Of a DNA stretch of 64,000 nt, positions 50,701 to 57,870 are shown piece by piece (the first letter of the stretch is position 1; every line of letters starts with the position of its first letter). The DNA comes from Stieleria neptunia. GTDB taxonomy: Bacteria; Planctomycetota; Planctomycetia; Pirellulales; Pirellulaceae. The notes under the pieces are model-generated. The model did no database searches and was not told the origin of the DNA. It saw only the letters and a program-made list of their open reading frames with translations. The stretch is taken from contig NZ_CP037423.1 in NCBI RefSeq assembly GCF_007754155.1, positions 7,312,938 to 7,376,937 of the forward strand, given 5' to 3'. A program made the translations under genes and the position numbers.

Positions 50701-50958
50701 TCCTCTCCGACACTCGGCATCACCAAGCATGGGGAGCAATTGAGCCAACAGTGGATTCAACGTCAAGCCACGAAGCTAATCAACAAAGGTGGTGAATTCC
50801 GAAAGTGGGGACTGGAATTGCAAGACGCCATTGACGAGCGCAGAGTTCAAGTGTTGCTGACAAAAACGCCTGTTGATAAAGGAGCAAAAACCGTGGGAGA
50901 GACAACATTCGAGCTGAGAAACTATTCGCAGTTGGGCGCAATTTCATACAATCCTTAA
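38729..50958 (+). CDS. Giant gene, segment 3: IgGFc-like end, Ig domains, RHS shell, toxin tip
   Basis: Residues 4041-8113 of the reconstruction; the open frame also runs back into the IS (to 38653), but those codons are not native. It starts with the rest of the IgGFc-binding-like domain (IAVFSGNECANVPTTFAACDHL). Then come an invasin-like Ig (GGILVQFEVEGV), several putative-Ig/cadherin-like domains, an SdrD-B-like repeat (ISGIVFRDLDGDGVKSVTEA), and the RHS entry (FLSSPIPIIRSYDSLG, about 5900). Many YD repeats follow (YDxxGRxxxxxD), then the RHS core near 7800-7850 (RARFYDPVSGRFNRLDPF, YAYVHGDPIQGLDPTGEFF). The last 265 residues are unrelated to the shell and hold the toxin tip. This piece lacks an export signal. 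Confidence 0.87.
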
Positions 50959-50972
50959 TAGTGAGTACTTGA

Positions 50973-51764
50973 ATGAAAGAATATCGTGACACGATAGCAT
51001 CGAGAATCGGATGGCCTGCCGAAGACCTGGACATCTCATACTTTGAGTCAGCGTTGAAGAAACGTCTGCAAATTCCAGAAGCTGATACAAATGAGTCAGT
51101 TAAGAAGACCATCGCAAATTACTCATGGCAAATCATGCTCGCCAAATTTGTAGCTGAAGAGCGCTCCGAGTGTCTGCTTTGGTCTACCAAGACATTGTCC
51201 GCGTGCGAAGACTACTTCTTTGGAGGCTGGCGAGACCGAATCGTGCCGAATGTATCGTTGAATGGATCGCTATCTAACAGGGACCTCAATAATCGATACC
51301 AACAATGGATTGAGGAATTGGTGCCCGCCCACTTGGCCGCCGGTTTGCTTGGAAATTGGGATGCCTTCCATCGCTTCAGCAGTTTCCTTCACCCAGACGT
51401 CACTACTGACTCATGCGAATGGTTCGCATCGGATGGTTTTTGGCGTTATTTTTGCTTCTCCCAGTGTGGGCACGGCCGAGCTGCCAAATCGGCACTCTCC
51501 GATATTGGCGTAGGCAGTCCGAACACATACGAACTCTTATTAGTGAACCTGCTAGACTCGGTACGCGATAATGCCGTGGAAAAGTTCCAGCGATCACTTG
51601 ATTCAGTTGGCCGGATGTTTCGAAAGACAGTTGGGAAACGGGATTATCTTCCGTGCAAGTTGGCGCTCGATGTATCAGTTGTCTTGCTTTTCGCCACTCA
51701 TGAACGAGTCAAATTCGACATTCCCAATACGCTGATAGATCGACTGGTAATTTTCAATTCTTAG
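50973..51764 (+). CDS. Candidate immunity protein for the RHS toxin tip
   Basis: 263 residues, no signal peptide, starting 14 bp after the toxin stop on the same strand. It appears mostly helical (LKKRLQIPEADTNESVKKTI, AEERSECLLWSTKTL, ELLLVNLLDSVRDNAVEKF), is rich in W/F/L, and has no enzyme motif. Position, cytosolic nature and an A+T content higher than the RHS shell are all typical of immunity genes paired with polymorphic toxins; I cannot assign it to a named Imm family (an Imm49-like all-helical fold is one thought). Because the toxin gene is broken upstream, its retention may protect against a siblings' toxin or a rearranged short toxin product. Confidence 0.6.
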   Translation: MKEYRDTIASRIGWPAEDLDISYFESALKKRLQIPEADTNESVKKTIANYSWQIMLAKFVAEERSECLLWSTKTLSACEDYFFGGWRDRIVPNVSLNGSLSNRDLNNRYQQWIEELVPAHLAAGLLGNWDAFHRFSSFLHPDVTTDSCEWFASDGFWRYFCFSQCGHGRAAKSALSDIGVGSPNTYELLLVNLLDSVRDNAVEKFQRSLDSVGRMFRKTVGKRDYLPCKLALDVSVVLLFATHERVKFDIPNTLIDRLVIFNS

Positions 51765-52174
51765 CGAAAAATTGTGACCGGCCTTTTTGACATCGCACTT
51801 TGTGCCGAATTGAGACGGAGGACTAGAAAAGCACTGTCATAACCGAACTTTGTTTTGCTCAGGTTTGCGCAAAGCGCGCGAACCGGTAGCGGCATTACCT
51901 CACGGTAACTTTTTTGCGACTCAAAGTCCAATGGCTTGTCGGCTACTGAGGCACGTCTCTCTCAGCATGGATGGTTCAGTCTCGCCACCCTGGTAGATAT
52001 CCGAAGCTTAGGAGCCTCACACTGTCTTATCCGGCGTTTGAACCGCTGACAGAGCACCACGCTTTTGCCACGGGCTTGTTGACTGCAGCTGCTCGCGCAG
52101 CCGCGCCTGCCCTCGGGATCAGATCGATGTTTTCAGTGTGCCACTTGCGTAGCGATGACAAGCCAACGGAGACC
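51765..52174. other. Gap between immunity gene and IS110-type fragment
   Basis: About 410 bp with no supported gene. It includes GGACTAGAAAAG at 51823-51834, a string repeated at 52661-52672. The part next to the IS110 fragment probably represents that element's non-coding end. A short plus-strand frame at 51971-52201 has no protein-like character. Confidence 0.5.
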
Positions 52175-52665
52175 CTAAGCTTCGGACGAATTCGATTCTA
52201 ACTCAGATTCTTGGCAGACTCCAAGGCGGATTAGTAATGGAATCAATAGGTCCCCGATCGATACTGCTCCACGACGTTTCTCACGACGCAACTTTGCGAG
52301 CGGCGTCTTGGATTCTTCGCCATGTGTCGCTTTGGGAAGCCACTTAAACGCTTCGTTCATGTCGGCCACGGTCGCGTCGAGTGGTGTGCCGTGTTTGCGA
52401 TGGAATTCGCGAAGCTTGAAGAGTAGGTAGTCTCGATCGACTCCTTTGCCGCGCCAGACCTGTCGTCCGCTGACGATTTGAAACACCATTCGGTTGGCAC
52501 GGTTGGCGATTCGGCACTGACGATCTGCCGTAGAAATGCCACGCCGTTTCATGACTGCGGCAAGGCCACGATAGAACGGATGGCACTTGATCAGATTCTT
52601 GGCAATCAGAATGCATGCTGCTCGCAGGCGACGGTTACAGTTCTTCGCGACGCTGTCCGAGGACT
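52175..52665 (-). pseudogene. IS110-family transposase, C-terminal fragment
   Basis: The minus-strand frame ends at 52175 and can be followed back to about 52665, beyond the ATG at 52552, before it meets a stop. It reads RRLRAACILIAKNLIKCHPFY then AVMKRRGIS and ANRANRMVFQIVSGRQVW, VDRDYLLFKLREFHRKHGT. This is the IS116/IS110/IS902 C-terminal pattern (short helix, then a conserved 'FQMVSGRQ...DYxLxKLxEFHRxH' tail). The N-terminal RuvC-like DEDD part is missing, so it is a dead remnant. It sits at the edge of the CTAGAAAAGGGG-bounded segment, suggesting a later insertion or deletion cut it. Confidence 0.65.
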
Positions 52666-52680
52666 AGAAAAGGGGAAGGG
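52662..52680 (+). repeat. Left copy of 19-bp inverted repeat
   Basis: GACTAGAAAAGGGGAAGGG, a perfect inverted match to 53692-53710. The pair brackets the RHS duplicate and the IS4-type fragment. Confidence 0.85.
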
Positions 52681-52706
52681 GGGGGGGAATAAAGGCGGCG
52701 GACGAT

Positions 52707-53132
52707 CGTCTGGACATGGGCACCGAGTCCGCAAACTCCGTCGAGCAACTCGAAACCGACTACGCCTATGACCTGCAAGGTAGAGTCGCCGACCACTCCG
52801 TGGTCGATGCGTCAACTGGCAACTCTATCACGACGGATTACGACTACGACGCCCTCGGCCGTCTGGACACCCAACGGACACCGACCAATCGGGCAACACC
52901 CTCGCTGAATACGACTACGACGTCCGCGCCGACGGCAAACGAACCAAACTCACCAAGCGTTTCGCCTTCGACCACGACAACGATCCGCAGACCGCTCCGG
53001 TCCTCTCTGATCCAACCACTTACGATTGGACCTACGACGCCGTTGGTCGTCTGACCGATGAAGTCATCGACCACTGGGACGACACGCTCGACCAGACCGA
53101 AAGCTTCACTTACGACCTCACCGGCAACCGCG
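52707..53132 (+). pseudogene. Orphan duplicate of part of the RHS shell
   Basis: This 426-bp block closely repeats 48811-49237 of the giant gene (YD repeats around TDYAYDLQGRVADHSVVDASTG). A missing A in the ACACCCAACGGACACC stretch shifts its frame, and it lacks start, core and tip. It ends abruptly at CTCACCGGCAACCGCG, where an IS4-type fragment begins. Typical RHS loci carry orphan pieces, but those are normally core-plus-tip cassettes; this one is from mid-shell and is probably the scar of a deleted tandem copy. Confidence 0.85.
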
Positions 53133-53485
53133 ACCAAGAAACGACCGAAGCGACGAAAACGCAGGCAAGCTGCTACGGCTGATCGTCCGGAGACGACGGA
53201 GAAGCAGCCCGACCTGAAGATTGAAGGGCTCAAGTACTTTGAGATGCTTCAGCCATTGTTGGAGCATCTGCACGACGAGCAGTGCGAGCGTGACACAGCC
53301 GACAATCGCAAGTTGCACTACGATCAATACTGCATGCTTGTGTTGCTGTACGTTCTAAATCCGACCGTGTCGAGCTTGCGAGCGCTCACGCAGGCGAGCG
53401 AACTGGCAAAGGTGCAAAAGCGGCTCGGCTCGTCAAAGACCTCGCTGGGATCGTTCTCTGAAGCGAGTCGCGGAAGCGAAAGCTG
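53133..53485 (+). pseudogene. IS4-type transposase, N-terminal fragment
   Basis: After a basic linker, the plus frame reads LKIEGLKYFEMLQPLLEHL, then RKLHYDQYCMLVLLYVLNPTVSSLRALTQASELAKVQKRLG and SKTSLGSFSEASR. This is the start of a planctomycete IS4-like (DDE_Tnp_1-type) transposase. The DDE catalytic domain is missing; the open frame continues to 53576 with unrelated residues. No left end is seen. The right boundary may be the 19-bp inverted-repeat copy at 53692-53710. Confidence 0.65.
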
Positions 53486-53691
53486 CCAAGTCGGAGTCTG
53501 CAAAAAATCTCTAACAAGCGATACGGGGAGTCGTTTTAGAATGATTCACCCGGCGTCGATGCTGCGCGCTCGGTAAGATGCGTGCTGTTTGGCGATCCAC
53601 TGCATCGCCGTATAGCATCGCCCCTTCCTTCTAAGCGTCTGACCCCGCCGTTTCATGCAACAGAGCAAACGCCGGGCCGAACACTATTGCT

Positions 53692-53710
53692 CCCTTCCCC
53701 TTTTCTAGTC
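53692..53710 (-). repeat. Right copy of 19-bp inverted repeat
   Basis: CCCTTCCCCTTTTCTAGTC, the reverse complement of 52662-52680, 14 bp before the right 87-bp repeat. It is a possible mobile-element tip. Confidence 0.85.
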
Positions 53711-53724
53711 AAGAATCGGCAAAA

Positions 53725-53811
53725 GCCTAGACACCAACACGTCTGCCGGTGCTGTGGGGATTCACAGCATCTCGTGAGGCAGAAACTTCACCATCCGACT
53801 CGGCACGACAA
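53725..53811 (+). repeat. Right copy of 87-bp direct repeat bounding the giant-gene locus
   Basis: Identical to 23132-23218. The preceding bases AAA also match the third partial copy at 57649-57669, showing that the head is a dispersed repeat while the 87-bp length is shared only by the two locus edges. Confidence 0.9.
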
Positions 53812-53963
53812 AGAGGTGCGCTCCATTTGGCTCGATCGGTTCGTGCGATCCGTCGTGAATCTTGCCAAGATTTCTTGAGAAGTGTCGAGGGACGCGGCAG
53901 ACGTGATGATGATCGAATAGGATGGTTCGGCTCGTTGTTTCAACATCTTCCGGTTGCCGCCCC

Positions 53964-55448
53964 ATGTCATCACATCATCTGCTTTGCCGAACCGCTCGCC
54001 TCGCGCTGCTAGCCACGGCAACTTTGCTGACGCCGATCCTGTCTCCGGCGCTCCTAATGGCCGAGTCGACGAATCGTCCCAACATCGTCTACATCATGGC
54101 CGACGACCTGGGCTGGTCGGACGTCGGTTACAACGGCGCAACATTCTATGAAACGCCAAACATCGACGCGCTGTGTGCATCCGGCATGGAGTTCACGTCC
54201 GCGTACCCCGGGGCGGCCAATTGCATGCCCTCACGCGCCTGCATCATGTCCGGCATGTACGTGTCTCGCACCCAGATGTGGACGCCGGGGATGAGGGCCA
54301 AGGGAGACTCCTCGAAGATGAAGTTCCTGGTTCCACGCAACAAGGACAAGAAGGGCGATGGCGTGTTTCCGTCCAAGGGCGCCCTTCCGCCGAGCGTGGT
54401 TTCGATCGTGGAAGTACTGCATGACGCCGGTTACAAAACCGCCCATTTCGGCAAATGGCACCTCGGTCCCGATGGCCAGGGTTTCGATGTCAACGACACC
54501 AATGGGTTGGGCGCCGGGCTTGGCCAAAAGTTCTACGGCAACATCGACGTCGCCGAAAACCTGACCAATGCGGCCTGCGAGTTCATCGACCAGAATCGCT
54601 CGAATCCGTTCTTCATTTACCTTTGCCATTGGGACGTGCATTCGCCGATACGGGCCCGTAAAGAGGTTGTCGCAAAGTACGAAAAGAAACTGGAAAGTCG
54701 CGATTGGGATCGCAAGTGGAATCCGACCTATGCGGCGATGATCGAAGCGGTCGACACCAGCGTCGGCCGCATCCGCGAGAAGCTCCAACAACAGGGTTTG
54801 GCGGAGAACACACTGTTCATGTTCACGTCCGACAATGGCGGTGCTTCCGGGGTCACCTGGTGTGAACCGCTCAAGGGGGCCAAGGGCGCCTTTTACGAAG
54901 GCGGCATCCGCGTTCCGGCTTGCGTCAGTTGGCCCGGCGTGGTCGAACCGGGCAGTACGTGCGACACGCCGATCACGGGGGTCGATTTGATGCCGACGTT
55001 CGCGGATCTGGCCGGTGCGACGCTGCCCACCACCCAGGTCGTCGATGGCAAATCCTGGCTGCCACTCTTGTCGGGGCAATCCCTTCCCGAACGCAACATT
55101 TTCTGGCACTATCCGCTGTACCTGTCCGGTGCCGGATACAATCAGGTCATTCCGGTCTTCGGAACGGAGCAAATGGTTTGGCGGGCGACGCCATGCAGCG
55201 TGATCCGTCGTGGAAACTGGAAATTGATCCAGTTCTTCGAGGACGACTCGGTCCAGCTTTTTAATCTTCGTTCCGATCTCGGCGAGCAACACGACCTTTC
55301 CAAATCCAATCCCGAAAAAGCGGCCCAGATGCTGGAGCACCTTCGGCAATGGCAGTCAGACACCCAGGCGGTTATCCCGACCAAGCTGAATCCCGATTTC
55401 GGCAAATCCAGCGGCGGTCGACGCTCGGCCCCCAACAAGAACCGGTAG
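53964..55448 (+). CDS. Secreted formylglycine-dependent sulfatase
   Basis: 494 residues from ATG 53964; the frame extends 14 codons upstream but the signal peptide (LALLATATLLTPILSPALLMA) fits this start. Type I sulfatase signatures: NIVYIMADDLGWSDVGYNG (D47, D48), C87-M-P-S-R91 for formylglycine formation with the TGM/SGMY continuation, GKWHLG, LFMFTSDNGG, and RNIFWHYP near the C-terminus. It desulfates a polysaccharide or small ester outside the cytoplasm. A ThuA-domain gene follows on the same strand after 75 bp, a common pairing in planctomycetes, suggesting one sugar-polymer operon. Confidence 0.93.
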   Translation: MSSHHLLCRTARLALLATATLLTPILSPALLMAESTNRPNIVYIMADDLGWSDVGYNGATFYETPNIDALCASGMEFTSAYPGAANCMPSRACIMSGMYVSRTQMWTPGMRAKGDSSKMKFLVPRNKDKKGDGVFPSKGALPPSVVSIVEVLHDAGYKTAHFGKWHLGPDGQGFDVNDTNGLGAGLGQKFYGNIDVAENLTNAACEFIDQNRSNPFFIYLCHWDVHSPIRARKEVVAKYEKKLESRDWDRKWNPTYAAMIEAVDTSVGRIREKLQQQGLAENTLFMFTSDNGGASGVTWCEPLKGAKGAFYEGGIRVPACVSWPGVVEPGSTCDTPITGVDLMPTFADLAGATLPTTQVVDGKSWLPLLSGQSLPERNIFWHYPLYLSGAGYNQVIPVFGTEQMVWRATPCSVIRRGNWKLIQFFEDDSVQLFNLRSDLGEQHDLSKSNPEKAAQMLEHLRQWQSDTQAVIPTKLNPDFGKSSGGRRSAPNKNR

Positions 55449-55523
55449 TCGCCGATTCCACTTCCGATCGATCCACATTCGAAACGTACACTTTTCAATC
55501 AACTCATTGGAGCGACATCACAG

Positions 55524-56708
55524 ATGAAAGCTTGGATCTTATCACTCGTCACTTTGCTCGCCGTCTCACCGACGATGGCCGAACCGCTGGTCTATGAAGG
55601 AACCGAAGGGATCGGCAAGGGCAAACACATTGTGTTCATCGCCAATGACCACGAGTATCGTTCGGAGCAGACGTGTCCGGCGCTGGCAAAGATGCTGGCC
55701 AAACATCATGGCTTCCGCTGCACCGTCCTGTTCGGCGTGGATGAGCAAGGTTCGATCAAGCCGGGGGCTCGATTGGTGCCCGGGATGGAAGTCCTCAAGG
55801 ACGCCGACATGCTGTTCTTCTTCACCCGTTTTATGAATCTGCCCGATCAACAAGCCGATCTGTTGGTCGATTATTTCGAACGCGGCGGCCCGGTCGTCGG
55901 CGTGCGAACCTCGACGCACTGCTTCAACGGCCAAAAAGGAAAATGGGCCAAGCTGAACTACAACTACTCCGGCGATGACTACCACGGCGGACTCGGCGAA
56001 CAGGTTTTTGGCAACACCTGGGAAAAGGAACGCGGCCAAAGCCACTATGGGACGAACCATCAAATGGGCAGCCGAATCACGCCGGTCGCCGGCGCCGAGG
56101 CCCATCCCATCCTCCGCGGCGTCGAGCAGATTCACGCCTACTCCGGTGCCTACAAATCGCACCCGCCGGCCGATGCCGCCGAGTTGCTGGAAGTCCAGGT
56201 GCTCAACACGTTTGGCCCCAGCGATGACATCAACACCGAGAAACCGTTGGTCAACGCGGGTTGGGCACGCGACTCCTACGTCGCCCCCTCCGGGAAGAAG
56301 CAGAACGCGCGGGTCGTCTACGCCTCGTTCGGCGCCTCCGAAGACCTGCTCAGCGAAGACGGGCGTCGGTTTCTCGTCAACGCGTGCTTGTGGGCGTGCG
56401 GCATGGAGGACACGATCAAACCGAACCTGGACGTCAGCCTCGTCGGTGATTACGCCCCCACCCCGTATTCCAACGGCGCGTTTTATTACGAAGGTGTCAA
56501 ACCGTCGGATCTGACCGGTTGGGACTCGCGCGTCATGCCCGCTGCGGCCCCGTTGGCGGGAGTGGACGACGCAAAGAACGTTCGCCGGCGAAGGGGCGCG
56601 CTGGCCAACCGGCCTGAATTGAAGGCGCAACTGGCCGAAAAATACCCGAGTCTTTATGGGCCCGACGCGGATCTGCCGGTGACACCACCGCGAACCAAAA
56701 CGAAGTAG
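55524..56708 (+). CDS. Secreted ThuA-domain protein
   Basis: 394 residues, signal peptide MKAWILSLVTLLAVSPTMA. The rest is a ThuA-like (class I glutamine-amidotransferase-fold) domain: KGKHIVFIANDHEYRSEQTCPALAKML, DADMLFFFTRFMNLPDQQAD, RGGPVVGVRTSTHCF, YHGGLGEQVFG, and WARDSYVAPSGKKQNARVVYASFG. Named after trehalose utilisation, the family is widespread in planctomycetes with unproven chemistry; a carbohydrate role is inferred from the sulfatase next door. An ATG with only a weak purine stretch starts it. The four-base gap to the next gene suggests co-transcription. Confidence 0.85.
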   Translation: MKAWILSLVTLLAVSPTMAEPLVYEGTEGIGKGKHIVFIANDHEYRSEQTCPALAKMLAKHHGFRCTVLFGVDEQGSIKPGARLVPGMEVLKDADMLFFFTRFMNLPDQQADLLVDYFERGGPVVGVRTSTHCFNGQKGKWAKLNYNYSGDDYHGGLGEQVFGNTWEKERGQSHYGTNHQMGSRITPVAGAEAHPILRGVEQIHAYSGAYKSHPPADAAELLEVQVLNTFGPSDDINTEKPLVNAGWARDSYVAPSGKKQNARVVYASFGASEDLLSEDGRRFLVNACLWACGMEDTIKPNLDVSLVGDYAPTPYSNGAFYYEGVKPSDLTGWDSRVMPAAAPLAGVDDAKNVRRRRGALANRPELKAQLAEKYPSLYGPDADLPVTPPRTKTK

Positions 56709-56712
56709 CACC

Positions 56713-57303
56713 GTGAAACGCTTCAAGACCGTGGATGAATTCATTGCCGGATCTGAAAGCTGGCAGGATGAATTGAAACGACTTCGCGAGATCTTACGGT
56801 CGACGGAACTCGACGAGACGGTGAAGTGGGGCGCGCCCTGTTATACCTACGAGGGCAAGAACCTGGTCGGAATCGGTGCGTTCCAATCCTATTTCGGGTT
56901 ATGGTTCTTCCAGGGAGGCTTGTTGTCCGACCCCGAGGGCGTTTTGATCAACGCCCAAGACGGTAAAACAAAAGCCATGCGTCAGTGGCGTTTGACGTCG
57001 ATGAAAGAGATCAAACCCCGCACGATCAAAGCCTACGTCAAGGAAGCGACCCAATTGCAGATTGAGGGACACGAGATCAAGCCCGTGCGTGGAAAGCCCG
57101 TGACGATCCCGCCGGAGTTGAAGGCGGCGTTGGCCCGAAACAAGACGGCCAGGACCGCCTTTGACCAGCTCACCCCAGGCAAGCAACGTGAATACGCCGA
57201 CTACATCGCCGATGCCAAACGCGACACGACGAAAGCATCACGCCTCGAAAAAATCCTTCCGATGATCGCCCAAGGAAAGGGGCTGAATGACAAGTATCGT
57301 TGA
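56713..57303 (+). CDS. DUF1801 / YdeI-OmdA-like small protein
   Basis: 196 residues starting at GTG 56713, four bases after the ThuA gene stop. Residues about 1-120 are DUF1801 (frataxin-like fold): VDEFIAGSESWQDELKRLREIL, VKWGAPCYTYEGKNLVGIGAFQSY, FFQGGLL, MRQWRLTSMKEI. The C-terminus (PPELKAALARNKTARTAFDQLTPGKQREYADYIADAKRDTTKASRLEKILPMI) is the YdeI/OmdA helical tail. This two-part layout is common for cytosolic 'iron chaperone'-named proteins of unknown role. Coupling to the ThuA gene may be fortuitous. Confidence 0.88.
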   Translation: MKRFKTVDEFIAGSESWQDELKRLREILRSTELDETVKWGAPCYTYEGKNLVGIGAFQSYFGLWFFQGGLLSDPEGVLINAQDGKTKAMRQWRLTSMKEIKPRTIKAYVKEATQLQIEGHEIKPVRGKPVTIPPELKAALARNKTARTAFDQLTPGKQREYADYIADAKRDTTKASRLEKILPMIAQGKGLNDKYR

Positions 57304-57413
57304 ATCGCGACAGACGCCAGGACTCGATTCCGCGGGCGTCGCTAGAAACCGATTCCCCAACCGTTGGTGTCCAGCCTTGAGAGACCGTCCGGCTTAAGGC
57401 GATCGCTTTTCGG

Positions 57414-57482
57414 ATGTACGATGGCCCTTCCGGGCCGTCGCCCGTGGGGCTCTGCGCGACGACCTAGAAAGGACGTCGTACA
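57414..57482 (-). repeat. Inverted relative of the 23028-23092 element
   Basis: Read on the minus strand, this segment matches 23028-23092: GTACGACGTCCTTT, then a CAGGTCGTCG-like stretch and GACGGCCCGGAAGGGCCATCG. The match is imperfect in the centre. It carries only one copy of the 14-bp unit that is expanded fivefold at 22972-23041. Confidence 0.8.
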
Positions 57483-57677
57483 CCCCTCCGACAACCACCT
57501 CTCACCCATTCGGTCAGATTCTCCCCTTCTCTCGTTAACCAGCTTGCTTGTCGATTTGTGGGGGAGAGGCGTGCCCGTGCATCGATTAGAAATCCGGTAG
57601 TCATAAAATTGAAATCCCTCGGCGTCACCCAGGCCACGAGGATCGGCTAAAGCCTAGACACCAACACGTATGCTCGA

Positions 57678-57705
57678 TGCCCCATTTCGACCTCGAAATG
57701 GGGCA
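57678..57705. repeat. Perfect 13-bp-arm hairpin
   Basis: Arms TGCCCCATTTCGA and TCGAAATGGGGCA with a 2-nt loop, preceded by the dispersed AAAGCCTAGACACCAACACGT head. It is followed by ACGTGT, which can extend pairing outward. Element-type hairpin between genes. Confidence 0.85.
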
Positions 57706-57870
57706 CCAACGTGTCGTCACAGGATTTTCATCAGTCTAACCGTCGTCCAGGCCATTTTTCTGGCGGAGTGATTCAACTGGCGCAATGGTGGGGCAAATTG
57801 ATTTACAATCGTTGTCGGACTTTAATCGCGGATCGAAACCTGCATGTCAGCCGACCTCCCGGATGCACCG

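Larger units (their letters stand above)
23506..50958 (+). pseudogene. Giant RHS polymorphic toxin/adhesin, interrupted by two insertion sequences
   Basis: Reconstructed product of 8,113 residues. The parts are 23506-31206, then 32535-36954, then 38737-50958, after removing each IS with one target copy. The junctions read GTDSFT|YRLNDGQ and LTYPV|YDQNP, both in frame. Domains in order: planctomycete export motif RRTYLAEQLETRIAAG (19-34); Ser/Gly/Asn-rich linker (about 50-290); Ca-binding DLDRDGVNDAVE...DANGDGRLDR (about 414-442); about 30 cadherin/VCBS-like repeats ending VNDAP (to about 3900, with a propeller at about 2983-3215); an IgGFc-binding-like domain; Ig-like and SdrD-B-like domains; the RHS/YD shell (about 5900-7850); a nuclease-like tip. 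Type: cell-surface contact toxin. In the present sequence it cannot be made as one chain. Confidence 0.85.
53486..53963. other. Gap with remnants and right 87-bp repeat
   Basis: No supported gene. It contains the tail of the IS4-type fragment, the 19-bp inverted repeat (53692-53710), the 87-bp direct repeat (53725-53811), and a leader of about 150 bp before the sulfatase gene. Confidence 0.6.
57304..57870. other. Repeat-rich gap before sulfatase gene
   Basis: About 570 bp without a convincing gene. It holds a degenerate inverted copy of the 23028-23092 element (57414-57482), the partial 21-bp repeat head (57649-57669), and a perfect hairpin (57678-57705). The rest shows nothing. Confidence 0.6.

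Noticed and set aside
51971..52201. 76-residue plus-strand frame
   Set aside because: No recognisable motif; likely non-coding end of the IS110-type remnant.
54231..56744. Long minus-strand frames
   Set aside because: Antisense shadows of the sulfatase and ThuA genes.
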